Assembly: GCA_017853735.1 (NCBI GenBank)
Contig: JAFMJA010000013.1
Location: 1-20,808, forward strand
DNA from: Burkholderiaceae bacterium
Lineage (GTDB): Bacteria > Pseudomonadota > Gammaproteobacteria > Burkholderiales > Burkholderiaceae_C
Length of the DNA stretch: 20,808 nucleotides
Direction of reading: 5' to 3'
Position numbers and translations under genes: made by a program. Shown here piece after piece: positions 1 through 7,816 of the stretch (position 1 is its first letter; each line of letters begins with the position of its first letter). The notes under the pieces were generated by a model, which saw only the letters and a program-made list of their open reading frames with translations, did not search any database and was not told where the DNA came from.

Positions 1-1672
1 CGATCAGGGTGGTGACGTTGGAGTCCAGAATGGTGGCCCAGGCGCGGTCATAGCCGGCATGGATCGCCGCCTGCGGTGAAACACCCGCGCGCAACTCCTC
101 GCGCACCCGCTCATTGATCAGCACATTGGCATCAATCGCCATGCCCAAGACCAGGGCCATGGCCGCCATGCCCGGCAGGGTCAGGGTGGCTTGCAACATG
201 GACAGCACCGCCACCAGCAAGAGCAGGTTCACCCCCAGCGCCAGGCTGGAAAAAAGCCCAAACAGCATGTAATACAGGCACATGAAGACCGCCACTGCGA
301 CAAAGCCCCAGGTCACGCTGGCAAAGCCCTTGGCAATGTTTTCTGCACCCAGGCTGGGGCCGATGGTGCGCTCTTCGATGATTTCCATGGGTGCCGCCAG
401 TGAGCCCGCACGCAGCAACAACGCCGTGTCGGCCGCTTCGGTGGTGGACATACGACCTGAAATTTGCACACGGCCACCCGGGATTTCGGAGCGGATCACC
501 GGCGCAGTCACGACTTCACCCTTGCCTTTTTCAAACAGGATGATCGCCATGCGCTTGCCGATGTTTTCGCGTGTCACATCCTTGAAGATGCGCGAACCCT
601 TGGCATCCAGCGTCAGGTTGACCGTGGGTTCCTGGGTCTGGCTGTCAAAGCCGGGCTGGGCGTCGGTCAGGTTGTCCCCGGTCAGGACAACCTGTTTCTT
701 CACAATCACTGCCTGCCCATTGCGCTCCAGATAGCGTTCGGCACCAAACGGCACTGGACCGGTGCCCGCCTCGGCAGCGCGCGCCTCCGAGCCCTCATCC
801 ACCATGCGCAACTCCAGGGTGGCGGTGCGGCCCAGAATATCCTTGGCCTTGGCGGTGTCCTGCACCCCGGGCAGCTGCACCACGATGCGGTCCAGGCCCT
901 GCTGCTGGATCACCGGCTCGGCCACGCCAAGCTCATTGATCCGGTTATGCAGGGTGACCATGTTCTGCTTGAGCGCCTGTTCCTGCACCTTGCGAGCGGC
1001 TGGCGGCTTGATGGTGGCCGTCAACTTGATCTCACTGCCCTCGGGGGTGTCCACCGTCTGCAGATCGGCAAACTGTTCGGACAAGACCCTTTTGGCCGCC
1101 TCAACAGTGGCGCTGTCGCGCAGCCGAATTTCGATGGCCTGACCGTTGCGCGCGATACCTGAGTGGCGGACATTTTTTTCACGCAACAGGGTCCGGATGT
1201 CACCGGCAAGTGACTCGGTCTTCTTGGTCAGGGCTGCGGCCATGTCGACCTGCAGCATGAAGTGCACCCCACCCCGAAGATCGAGGCCGAGGTACATGGG
1301 CGCGGCTCGCAAGGAGGCCAGCCAGGCGGGCGAGCGCGACAGCAGGTTGAGCGCGACCACAAAGCCCGGTTCGGTCGGGTCAGGGTTCAGGGCTTTCTGG
1401 ATCGCATCCTTGGCCTTGAGCTGCTCATCCGTATTGGCAAAACGCGCCTTGAGAGAGCCGCCATCCAAGGTGATGGCGCCCGCATCCAGCGCTGCATCCT
1501 TGAGGGCGGCCTCCACCCGCGCCAGCACGGCTGTATCCAGCTTGACGCTGGAGCGTGCCGGGGACACCTGCACCGCAGGCACCTCGCCAAAGAAGTTGGG
1601 CAAGGTGTAGAAAAAACCCAGCACCAGCGCGATCACAATGATCACGTATTTCCACACCGAGTATCGGTTCAT
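1..1672 (-). CDS. secD: Protein translocase subunit SecD (C-terminal end cut off by the window)
   Basis: SecD is the inner-membrane partner of SecF. It uses the proton-motive force to help pull preproteins through SecYEG. About 557 codons are visible, starting MNRYSVWKYV; I recall family members of roughly 610-630 residues, so the last helices are missing. A first membrane helix covers about residues 8-24. The LGLDLRGGVHF motif is near residue 130, and GPSLG marks the end of the large periplasmic part. A cluster of membrane segments follows, with the signature GMAIDANVLINERVREE near residues 505-525. The ATG at 1672 is preceded by AGG with 7-base spacing. It lies 40 bases downstream of yajC on the same strand, the usual yajC-secD-secF order; secF would be off the left edge. 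Identity is very secure. Confidence 0.97.
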   Translation of the reverse strand, partial: MNRYSVWKYVIIVIALVLGFFYTLPNFFGEVPAVQVSPARSSVKLDTAVLARVEAALKDAALDAGAITLDGGSLKARFANTDEQLKAKDAIQKALNPDPTEPGFVVALNLLSRSPAWLASLRAAPMYLGLDLRGGVHFMLQVDMAAALTKKTESLAGDIRTLLREKNVRHSGIARNGQAIEIRLRDSATVEAAKRVLSEQFADLQTVDTPEGSEIKLTATIKPPAARKVQEQALKQNMVTLHNRINELGVAEPVIQQQGLDRIVVQLPGVQDTAKAKDILGRTATLELRMVDEGSEARAAEAGTGPVPFGAERYLERNGQAVIVKKQVVLTGDNLTDAQPGFDSQTQEPTVNLTLDAKGSRIFKDVTRENIGKRMAIILFEKGKGEVVTAPVIRSEIPGGRVQISGRMSTTEAADTALLLRAGSLAAPMEIIEERTIGPSLGAENIAKGFASVTWGFVAVAVFMCLYYMLFGLFSSLALGVNLLLLVAVLSMLQATLTLPGMAAMALVLGMAIDANVLINERVREELRAGVSPQAAIHAGYDRAWATILDSNVTTLI

Positions 1673-1683
1673 GTTCGCGCCTG

Positions 1684-1699
1684 CCGGCCAGCTGGCCGG
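1684..1699. repeat. 16-base perfect palindrome in the yajC-secD spacer
   Basis: The bases CCGGCCAGCTGGCCGG form a perfect palindrome. In the yajC-secD transcript this would fold as a 6-bp all-GC stem with an AGCT loop. It ends one base before the AGG of the secD ribosome-binding site. No T tract follows on the minus strand, so it does not look like a standard terminator. A role in tuning secD translation or mRNA stability is inference. Confidence 0.6.
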
Positions 1700-1712
1700 G
1701 AAAATTGACTGA

Positions 1713-2036
1713 TTACTTGATCGTGCCCTTGGGCAACACCTGCACCACCGCCTGGCGCTGCAGCTGGACTTCCACCCCTTCGGCGAGTTCAACGCCGATG
1801 AAGTTGTCGCCAATCTTGCTGACCTTTCCCAGCATGCCGCCGGCCGTCACCACCTCATCGCCCTTGGCCAAGGCTTCCACCATGGCCTTATGTTCTTTTT
1901 GCTTTTTCATCTGAGGGCGAATCATGATGAAATACAGAACGACGAACATCAGCACGATGGGCAGCATGCTCAAGAGCGAATCCTGAGTGGAAGCCGCAGC
2001 AGGGGCGGCCTGCGCAAAAGCAGAAGAAATGAACAC
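1713..2036 (-). CDS. yajC: Sec translocon accessory protein YajC
   Basis: YajC is a small single-pass inner-membrane protein that associates with SecD and SecF. The product is 107 residues, typical for the family. It has a short Ala-rich N-terminus (FISSAFAQAAPAAA), a membrane helix at about residues 22-39 (LLSMLPIVLMFVVLYFIM), the family motif IRPQMKKQKEH just after it, and a soluble tail containing GDEVVTAGGMLGKV. The start codon is GTG at 2036, supported by GAGGAG with 5-base spacing and by the usual family N-terminus. It lies directly before secD. In many Proteobacteria tgt sits upstream of yajC; here the upstream neighbour is a 2-oxoacid oxidoreductase gene instead. Confidence 0.96.
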   Translation of the reverse strand: MFISSAFAQAAPAAASTQDSLLSMLPIVLMFVVLYFIMIRPQMKKQKEHKAMVEALAKGDEVVTAGGMLGKVSKIGDNFIGVELAEGVEVQLQRQAVVQVLPKGTIK

Positions 2037-2041
2037 GGGAG

Positions 2042-2047
2042 CTCCTC
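2042..2047 (-). promoter_or_regulatory. Strong ribosome-binding site of yajC
   Basis: On the minus strand GAGGAG stands 5 bases before the GTG at 2036. It decides the non-ATG start of yajC. Confidence 0.75.
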
Positions 2048-2118
2048 GTCAAAAGACTTCAATCAACCAGCATCGACCCTGCTGTAAAAAGCCATGGCCG
2101 AAACGGTCCGAAGCAGGG

Positions 2119-2124
2119 ATTGTA
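2119..2124 (-). promoter_or_regulatory. Candidate -10 element for yajC-secD
   Basis: The minus strand reads TACAAT within GCATACAATCC, about 80 bases upstream of the yajC start, in the 162-base spacer between the oxidoreductase gene and yajC. The region 16-17 bases further upstream (ACTTGG/GACTTG) is only a weak -35 match. The call rests on the -10 hexamer and its position. The rest of the spacer holds nothing else I recognise. Confidence 0.35.
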
Positions 2125-2198
2125 TGCGCCGGGGCTGCACCCAAGTCCGCAGTGATTTTGTGGAAATTCTCTGCGGGCAAGACCTCACAGCCAAGCAG

Positions 2199-5100
2199 TC
2201 AGGGCAAAGCGCGCCAACGTGCGATCAAGTCGTGCCAGCGCGCCCGGGTCGCCTTCAGGTGCCTGGCTTTGACATGGCCAAAACCCTTGATCTGTTCCGG
2301 TAGGCGGGCAATTTCCAAGGCCAGGGCATGCTTTTCTGCGCTCAGGTTCTGCAACAACTCCTCAATGGCGCTGCGGTATTCACCAATCAGCGCACGCTCT
2401 TCGCGCCGCTCCTCGGTGTGCGCAAAGGGGTCCAGCACCGTGCCCCGCAAGAACCGCAGGCGGGCAAGCAGCCTGAAAGCCTGGCCGACCCAGGGACCAT
2501 ATTTGCTTTTGATCAATTCACCTTTTTCGTTTTTCTTGGACCACAGGGGAGGAGCCAGGTGGTAATTCAGCCGGACATCACCTTCAAACATATCCCGGAT
2601 GCGAGCCAGAAATGCCGGGTCACTGTGCAGGCGGGCCACTTCATACTCGTCCTTGTAGGCCATCAACTTGAACAGGTTGCGCGCCACCGCCTCGGCCAAT
2701 GACTGGTCCACTGCCTGCACCTGTGCCACAAAGTCACGATAGTCCTGGGCATAGGCCTGGTTCTGGTAGGCCCGGAGGTAATCGGCGCGGCGCGCCACCA
2801 GATCCTCCAGTTGCTCCCTTGGCCTGAAGCTAATGGTTTGCAGCGGTGTGAGCAAGGCCTGAACCCGCGCCCAGTCATGGGCTGCCTGGCGCCCCCACTC
2901 AAAAGCGGCCTTGTTTTGCGCCACCGCCACCGCGTTGAGCTCCATGGCGCGCAGGATCGACTCACGCCGTAGCGGCACCCAGCCTTTTTGCCAGGCAAAG
3001 CCCAGCAGCATGGGATTGATGAACAGGGTATCGCCCATCAGCTTGCCGGCTACAGCATCCGCATCAAAGCCCGCAACAGCATCTGGCCCCACAGCCTGCC
3101 CGATGATGGAGGCGCATTGCTCGGCCGGGTTTTGCCAGTTGACATCTTTCACAAAGGCGGCAGTTGGCGTACTGTGACCATTGAGCGCCACCCGGGTGCG
3201 CCCGGGGCGCATCCTGAGCACAGTCTCCTTGCCTGCGCTGACGATCGGGTCGCAGCCCAGAATCAAATCCGCGGCGGCTGCGCCTACCCGTGTGGTGCGT
3301 ATTTCCTGCGGGGTGGCGGCCATCAGTACATGGCTCCAGGTGGCGCCGCCCTTCTGGGCCAGGCCTGCCGAGTCCTGGGTGACAATGCCCTTGCCCTCGA
3401 TGTGCGCGGCCATCCCGAGCAGCTGCCCGATGGTGATGACGCCGGTGCCGCCCACCCCGGCCACCACAATGCCATAAGCGCCGCTCGCGGCCAGCTCGGG
3501 CATGACCGGCTCAGGAAGATCGCCCAGGGCGGGCGAAGGAGCCGCCTGGTCTTTGGCCTTTTTCTTCAGCTGGCCACCCTCGACCGTGATGAAGCTGGGG
3601 CAAAACCCCTTGAGACAGCTGGTGTCCTTGTTGCAGGTGCTCTGGTTGATGATGCGCTTGCGGCCAAACTCTGTTTCCAGTGGCTCGACTGACAGGCAGT
3701 TGCTCTTGTCACTGCAGTCGCCACAGCCCTCACACACCGCCTCATTAATCAATACCCGCAGTGCCGGATCGACCATCAGGCCGCGCTTGCGGCGCCGGCG
3801 CTTTTCGGTAGCGCAGGTCTGGTCGTAAATGATGACGGTGCAGCCTTCGATCTGGCGAAACTCGCGCTGGATGCGATCGAGCTCGTCACGGTGCGCCACA
3901 CTCACGCCTGAGGGCAGCCCCAGCCTCTGGCCAACCTCGCCCTCGCGTCCGGCCTGATCGTATTTTTCCGGTTCATCGGTGACGATGGTGATTTTCCGGG
4001 CACCCTCCGCACGCATGGAATGTGCGATCTGCAGCACGCTATGGCCCTCGGGGCGCTCGCCGACTTTCTGGCCGCCAGTCATGGCCACAGCATCGTTGTA
4101 GAGAATTTTGTAGGTGATATTGACGCCCGCCGCGACGGCCTGGCGCACCGCCAGGATGCCGCTGTGAAAATAAGTGCCGTCGCCAATATTGGCGAACACA
4201 TGTTGTTCCTTGCTGAAAGGCTGCTGGCCCACCCAGGGCGCGCCCTCGCCGCCCATCTGGGTGAAGCCAATCGTGCTGCGGTCCATCCACACCGCCATGA
4301 AGTGGCAGCCGATGCCGGCCATGGCACGCGAGCCTTCCGGCACCCGGGTACTGGTGTTGTGCGGGCAGCCCGAGCAGAACCAGGGTGTGCGCTCGATCGC
4401 GCCAGCGCCCAGACTGAGCGCCTGCATGGCGCGATCCTTGGCATCCAGGATGGCCAGTTGCGCGCGCACACGCGCAGCCACCTCGCTTCCAGCCTGCGCA
4501 AGAATGCCCAGCTTCTCAAGACGCTGAGCCAGTGCGCGCGCAATCTGCGCGGGCGAGAGGTCGGCGTTGGCGCGCAACAACTCATGGCTGGCGGGATTGG
4601 GCAGCGACCATTCGCCCCCCGAGCGGTCGCCGGCCTGCTCATTGAATTTGCCAAGGATATTGGGGCGCACATCGTCGCGCCAGTTGTACAGCTCCTCCTT
4701 GAGCTGGTACTCAATCACCTGGCGCTTTTCCTCCACCACCAGGATTTCCTGCAAGCCGGTAGCAAAAGCACGCGCACTTTGCGGCTCCAGCGGCCAGACC
4801 ACGGTCACCTTGTGCAGGCGGATACCCAGTTGGCGGCAGGTGGCATCGTCCAGACCCAGATCCAGCAAGGCCTGGCGGGTGTCGTTGAAGGCTTTGCCAC
4901 TGGCGATGATGCCGAAACGATCGTTGGGCCCCTCAATCACATTGTGGTTGAGTCGGTTGGCGCGTATGTAGGCTAGGGCGGCGTACCACTTGTGCAGCAG
5001 CAGGCGCTCTTCCTGTTCCAAGGGCGGGTCGGGCCAGCGGATATGCAAGCCGCCAGCGGGCATCTCGAACTCGGGGAGCACCACCTGCACCCGCTCAGGG

Positions 5101-5780
5101 TCAATCACCGCGGTCGCACTGGACTCAACAATTTCCTGGATGGTTTTCATGCCCGACCAGACGCTGGCAAAACGGCTCAGGGCAAAGGCATGGATGCCCA
5201 GATCCAGCACCTCCTGCACCGAGGTGGGGAAAAACAGCGGGGTGCCACAGGCCTTGAAGATATGGTCGCTCTGGTGCGCGGCGGTGCTGCTTTTGGCCAC
5301 ATGGTCGTCACCGGCCACGGCAATGACACCGCCCCAGGGGGTGGTGCCTGCCATGTTGGCATGCTTGAACACATCCGAGCACCGGTCCACCCCGGGCCCC
5401 TTGCCGTACCAGATGCCAAAGACACCATCGAATTTCTGGCTGCCTGGCGGGGCAAAGCCCAGCTGCTGTGTGCCCCACAGTGCGGTCGCTGCCAACTCCT
5501 CGTTGACGCCCGGCTGAAACACGATGTTCTGGCCCTTGAGGTACTTGGCGGCATGCCACAGGGCTTGGTCATAATTGCCCAACGGGGAGCCGCGGTAGCC
5601 GCTGATGAAGCCGGCCGTGTTCTTGCCCTGCAGCTGATCGCGCAAACGCTGCAACATGGGCAGCTTGACCAGGGCCTGTACGCCGCTCATGAAGGCGCGG
5701 CCGTAGTCCAGCGAATATTTATCATCCAGCGTGACGGTTTCCAGGGCCTGGCGGATGGCTTCGGGCAAGGGCGCGTTCAT
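2199..5780 (-). CDS. Fused indolepyruvate ferredoxin oxidoreductase-type 2-oxoacid oxidoreductase
   Basis: The 1193-residue product belongs to the family that decarboxylates aryl-pyruvates (indolepyruvate, phenylpyruvate) to acyl-CoA using thiamine diphosphate and Fe-S clusters, in aromatic amino acid breakdown. It fuses subunits that are separate in archaea. The N-terminal pyrimidine-binding-like part includes GYRGSPLG at 61-68. The ThDP-binding part has FCSGCPHNTSTR at 468-479 and GDGTYFHSG at 533-541. A cysteine-rich Fe-S segment has C683, C686, C689, C695, C716, C722 and C727. The gamma domain begins with GVGGTG at 775-780, and a long C-terminal domain typical of the proteobacterial fused form ends the protein. 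The ATG at 5780 has GAGGA 9 bases upstream. The gene appears monocistronic, with 123 bases to mltA. The family is sure; the substrate is inferred from family naming only. Confidence 0.93.
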   Translation of the reverse strand: MNAPLPEAIRQALETVTLDDKYSLDYGRAFMSGVQALVKLPMLQRLRDQLQGKNTAGFISGYRGSPLGNYDQALWHAAKYLKGQNIVFQPGVNEELAATALWGTQQLGFAPPGSQKFDGVFGIWYGKGPGVDRCSDVFKHANMAGTTPWGGVIAVAGDDHVAKSSTAAHQSDHIFKACGTPLFFPTSVQEVLDLGIHAFALSRFASVWSGMKTIQEIVESSATAVIDPERVQVVLPEFEMPAGGLHIRWPDPPLEQEERLLLHKWYAALAYIRANRLNHNVIEGPNDRFGIIASGKAFNDTRQALLDLGLDDATCRQLGIRLHKVTVVWPLEPQSARAFATGLQEILVVEEKRQVIEYQLKEELYNWRDDVRPNILGKFNEQAGDRSGGEWSLPNPASHELLRANADLSPAQIARALAQRLEKLGILAQAGSEVAARVRAQLAILDAKDRAMQALSLGAGAIERTPWFCSGCPHNTSTRVPEGSRAMAGIGCHFMAVWMDRSTIGFTQMGGEGAPWVGQQPFSKEQHVFANIGDGTYFHSGILAVRQAVAAGVNITYKILYNDAVAMTGGQKVGERPEGHSVLQIAHSMRAEGARKITIVTDEPEKYDQAGREGEVGQRLGLPSGVSVAHRDELDRIQREFRQIEGCTVIIYDQTCATEKRRRRKRGLMVDPALRVLINEAVCEGCGDCSDKSNCLSVEPLETEFGRKRIINQSTCNKDTSCLKGFCPSFITVEGGQLKKKAKDQAAPSPALGDLPEPVMPELAASGAYGIVVAGVGGTGVITIGQLLGMAAHIEGKGIVTQDSAGLAQKGGATWSHVLMAATPQEIRTTRVGAAAADLILGCDPIVSAGKETVLRMRPGRTRVALNGHSTPTAAFVKDVNWQNPAEQCASIIGQAVGPDAVAGFDADAVAGKLMGDTLFINPMLLGFAWQKGWVPLRRESILRAMELNAVAVAQNKAAFEWGRQAAHDWARVQALLTPLQTISFRPREQLEDLVARRADYLRAYQNQAYAQDYRDFVAQVQAVDQSLAEAVARNLFKLMAYKDEYEVARLHSDPAFLARIRDMFEGDVRLNYHLAPPLWSKKNEKGELIKSKYGPWVGQAFRLLARLRFLRGTVLDPFAHTEERREERALIGEYRSAIEELLQNLSAEKHALALEIARLPEQIKGFGHVKARHLKATRARWHDLIARWRALP

Positions 5781-5903
5781 TGACTGTTTTCCTCAACGTT
5801 GATGCCAGCGAGCAGACCGACTGAAACCGAAATGGTCAGGTCCAGCAGCAAACTGGCACCTTTTGGATCGGCTGGTGTCTAAGTGTATGCCCAAGACCAT
5901 CCC

Positions 5904-7025
5904 TCAGCGTGGCCACAAGACCCATAGCTGCAATGGCTGCTTGAGGCGTCCGGCCAGTTCGCCGGCCCCCTCGGTCCAGCCGGCAAAGTAGTCGGCCCGC
6001 ACCGCCCCGACAATTGCACTGCCCGTATCCTGCGCCAGCACCAGTCGGTTCAGGTTGGCCGCCGGCCCGCTGGTGGCCAGCCAGACCGGAGTACCATAGG
6101 GAATGCTGAGCGGATCAACCGCAATCGAGCGACCCGGTGTGAGCGCCACACCTTGCGCCCCGCGTGGCCCGGAATCCAGGTCGACCAAAGCTTCCTCCCG
6201 GAAAAAGATGTAGCGCGGATTGCTCCACAACATTTCCTGCAGCCGCATTGGATTGGCAGCCACCCAGGCCTTGATGCCGCCCCAGGAGGCATCGCGTACC
6301 AGCCCCTGGTCGAGCAGCCAACGGCCGACACTTTGATAGGCATGCTCATTGGCGCCGGCAAAGGCCAGGCGGACCAGTCGCTGCGATCCATCAGGCTCGG
6401 CGATGCGCAAACGTCCCGAGCCCTGGATCTGAAGAATCAGCGCATCCACCGGGTCGGCCAGCCAGGCAATCTCCTGCCCGCGTAGGGCCGCCTGCGCCTG
6501 CGGCAGGGTGTCGATCTGCTGCCGGCTGAACCAGGCTCTGCCCGCGGCCAACCCGGCCGGCGGACGATACAGGGGCACCGCAAAGCCCTGACGCGGCAGG
6601 CGGCTGGCTTCGAACATCGGTTCGTAATAGCCGGTCAGCAGGCCTTGCCTGCCTCCGCCCGGCGCCTCGACACGATACGGCTGCAGGCGCGCCTGCATCC
6701 AGGCACGCTGCTCCTCTGAGCTGCCAATGCTCAGTTGCCTGACCTCGCCGCAGACCGGGCCGAAGACAGGCCCCGGCCGCTCGCAGCTGCGAAGCCAGGC
6801 ATTCCATGCATCATGCAGGGCATCGGCGTCAAAGCCCGGCAGTTCGCTCCAAGCGACCGGCACCCAGCGGCTGCGTGCTTGTTCGATGATTCCGCCTTGC
6901 GCTGGCGTACTGGCCGTCTCGGCAGCGGAGGGGGCGGGCTCGCTGGGTGGCCTGCGGCTGGCGCAAGCGGCCAGGCTCCCTACAATGAGAGCTGTTATTG
7001 TCCAAACCTGGAATCGCTTGACCAT
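5904..7025 (-). CDS. mltA: Membrane-bound lytic murein transglycosylase A (lipoprotein)
   Basis: MltA cleaves the MurNAc-GlcNAc bond of peptidoglycan to give 1,6-anhydro-muropeptides, acting from the outer membrane. The product is 373 residues, close to the 365 of E. coli. It starts with a lipoprotein signal, MVKRFQVWTI followed by a hydrophobic run to the lipobox LAAC, with C21 as the lipidated cysteine and Ala at +2, fitting outer-membrane sorting. The MltA fold is recognisable from LLTGYYEPMFEASR and EIAWLADPVDALILQIQGSG. The C-terminal 3D domain carries AQDTGSAIVGAVRADYF with D333 and D345. The frame is open up to 7181, but only the start at 7025 puts the signal peptide at the N-terminus. 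No clear ribosome-binding site precedes it. Its ATG overlaps the ATG of the opposite-strand gene at 7024. Confidence 0.95.
   Translation of the reverse strand: MVKRFQVWTITALIVGSLAACASRRPPSEPAPSAAETASTPAQGGIIEQARSRWVPVAWSELPGFDADALHDAWNAWLRSCERPGPVFGPVCGEVRQLSIGSSEEQRAWMQARLQPYRVEAPGGGRQGLLTGYYEPMFEASRLPRQGFAVPLYRPPAGLAAGRAWFSRQQIDTLPQAQAALRGQEIAWLADPVDALILQIQGSGRLRIAEPDGSQRLVRLAFAGANEHAYQSVGRWLLDQGLVRDASWGGIKAWVAANPMRLQEMLWSNPRYIFFREEALVDLDSGPRGAQGVALTPGRSIAVDPLSIPYGTPVWLATSGPAANLNRLVLAQDTGSAIVGAVRADYFAGWTEGAGELAGRLKQPLQLWVLWPR
6981..6986 (+). promoter_or_regulatory. Candidate -10 element for the 46-residue membrane protein gene
   Basis: TACAAT lies on the plus strand 37 bases before the ATG at 7024, inside the part of mltA that codes for its signal peptide. 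The matching -35 region (CTGGCG at 17-base spacing) is poor. If used, the promoter would fire antisense across the mltA start. Confidence 0.35.
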
Positions 7026-7164
7026 GGGATTGATTTTGCTTGAAGCGCTGGTCGCGCTGGTGCTTCTGGTCTTAATTGTCTGGTGGACCATGTTCAGCGG
7101 ACGCCAACGCGGTGAGCTGCCACAGCGCCAGGACAAGGACGGCCCGCCCCAGGATGCGCCCTGA
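7024..7164 (+). CDS. Small single-pass membrane protein, 46 residues, unknown function
   Basis: The ORF encodes MGLILLEALVALVLLVLIVW, then WTMFSGRQRGELP and a charged, Pro/Gln/Asp-rich tail. It is thus one long hydrophobic helix (about residues 3-24) with a short polar C-terminus rich in R, E, D, K and Q, likely cytoplasmic by the positive-inside rule. It fills almost the whole space between mltA and the response regulator gene, so it is not a shadow of either. The frame stays open upstream to 6727, but that part is antisense to mltA; the ATG at 7024 puts the helix at the N-terminus. No strong ribosome-binding site is visible. From memory, similar short proteins occur next to mltA in related Comamonadaceae; I could not verify this. 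The function is unknown. Its stop lies 13 bases from that of the convergent regulator gene. Confidence 0.62.
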   Translation: MGLILLEALVALVLLVLIVWWTMFSGRQRGELPQRQDKDGPPQDAP

Positions 7165-7180
7165 GCGCGCTGGCTGCTCA
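7162..7180. repeat. Short inverted repeat spanning two convergent stop codons
   Basis: TGAGC at 7162-7166 and GCTCA at 7176-7180 form a 5-bp stem with a 9-base loop. The arms contain the TGA stop of the plus-strand small protein and the TGA stop of the minus-strand regulator. The stem is short and no T tract follows on either side, so a terminator role is only a possibility. Confidence 0.3.
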
Positions 7181-7804
7181 CTCCAGGCTACGCAGCAGAT
7201 TGCTCAGCTCCACCGCGGACTTGACTTCCATCTTGTCAAATACGCGCGAGCGATGTACCTCGACCGTGCGCACGCTGATGTCCAGCTGCTCGGCAATGCG
7301 CTTGTTCGGCAAGCCCTCGATGACCAGCTGCATCACTTCACGCTCCCGATCGGTCAGCTCATTCAGCCGTTGGCGCAGGTCCCGGGCACTTTGTTCCATT
7401 TGAAGCACTTTTCCGGAATGGACCAGCGCCTGCTCGATGCGGTCCACCAGGGCATTGTCGGAAAAGGGTTTCTCGCTGAAATCAAAAGCACCACGCTTGA
7501 CAGCATCAACCGCTGTGGGCACATCGGCATGGCCAGTCAGAAATATCACCGGCATGGCTCGGTGCCAGCCGCGCTCGACCAAGCGCTCAAACAGCGCCAG
7601 TCCGCTCATGCCAGGCATGCGCACATCCAGCAACAGGCAGCTGGCTTGGGGCAAGGGGCCGTACTTGATCTTGTGCCAAAAACTATCGGCGCTTTCAAAT
7701 GACTCGGTGTGCAGACGCCGCGAGCGCAACAGCCAGGCCAGCGCCTCACGCACATCCGCGTCGTCGTCGACGATAAATACAGTGGCATCAATGATCGGCT
7801 GCAT
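7178..7804 (-). CDS. FixJ-type two-component response regulator
   Basis: A 208-residue cytoplasmic regulator with a receiver domain (about 1-125) and a LuxR/FixJ-type helix-turn-helix (about 145-205). Receiver residues present are D13 and D14 in the acidic pocket, D60 (LLLDVRMPGMSG) as the phosphorylation site, T90 (FLTGHADV) and K112 (EKPF). The output domain reads LTDREREVMQLVIEGLPNKR and then ISVRTVEVHRSRVFDKM. The length and the DVRMPG/GHADVPTAVDAVKRGA motifs match the FixJ/DctR/TodT subfamily. It lies 12 bases downstream of the histidine kinase gene and is almost certainly its partner. It is the last gene of a four-gene operon that starts with yhdP. DNA targets cannot be read from the sequence. 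Confidence 0.95.
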   Translation of the reverse strand: MQPIIDATVFIVDDDADVREALAWLLRSRRLHTESFESADSFWHKIKYGPLPQASCLLLDVRMPGMSGLALFERLVERGWHRAMPVIFLTGHADVPTAVDAVKRGAFDFSEKPFSDNALVDRIEQALVHSGKVLQMEQSARDLRQRLNELTDREREVMQLVIEGLPNKRIAEQLDISVRTVEVHRSRVFDKMEVKSAVELSNLLRSLE

Positions 7805-7816
7805 CAGGCCACCATC

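Noticed and set aside
4020..4976. A 318-codon plus-strand open frame inside the oxidoreductase gene
   Set aside because: It is antisense to the ThDP-binding region of the fused oxidoreductase and has no recognisable domain.
5839..5864. Hairpin with a T run on the plus strand (GGTCCAG, loop, CTGGCACC, TTTT)
   Set aside because: It resembles an intrinsic terminator, but only for plus-strand transcription, and no plus-strand gene lies upstream. On the minus strand no T run follows it, so it cannot end the mltA transcript by the usual mechanism.
7026..7181. N-terminal extension of mltA to 7181
   Set aside because: The extended translation would bury the lipoprotein signal peptide about 50 residues inside the protein and cover the small plus-strand gene; the start at 7025 gives a proper signal peptide.
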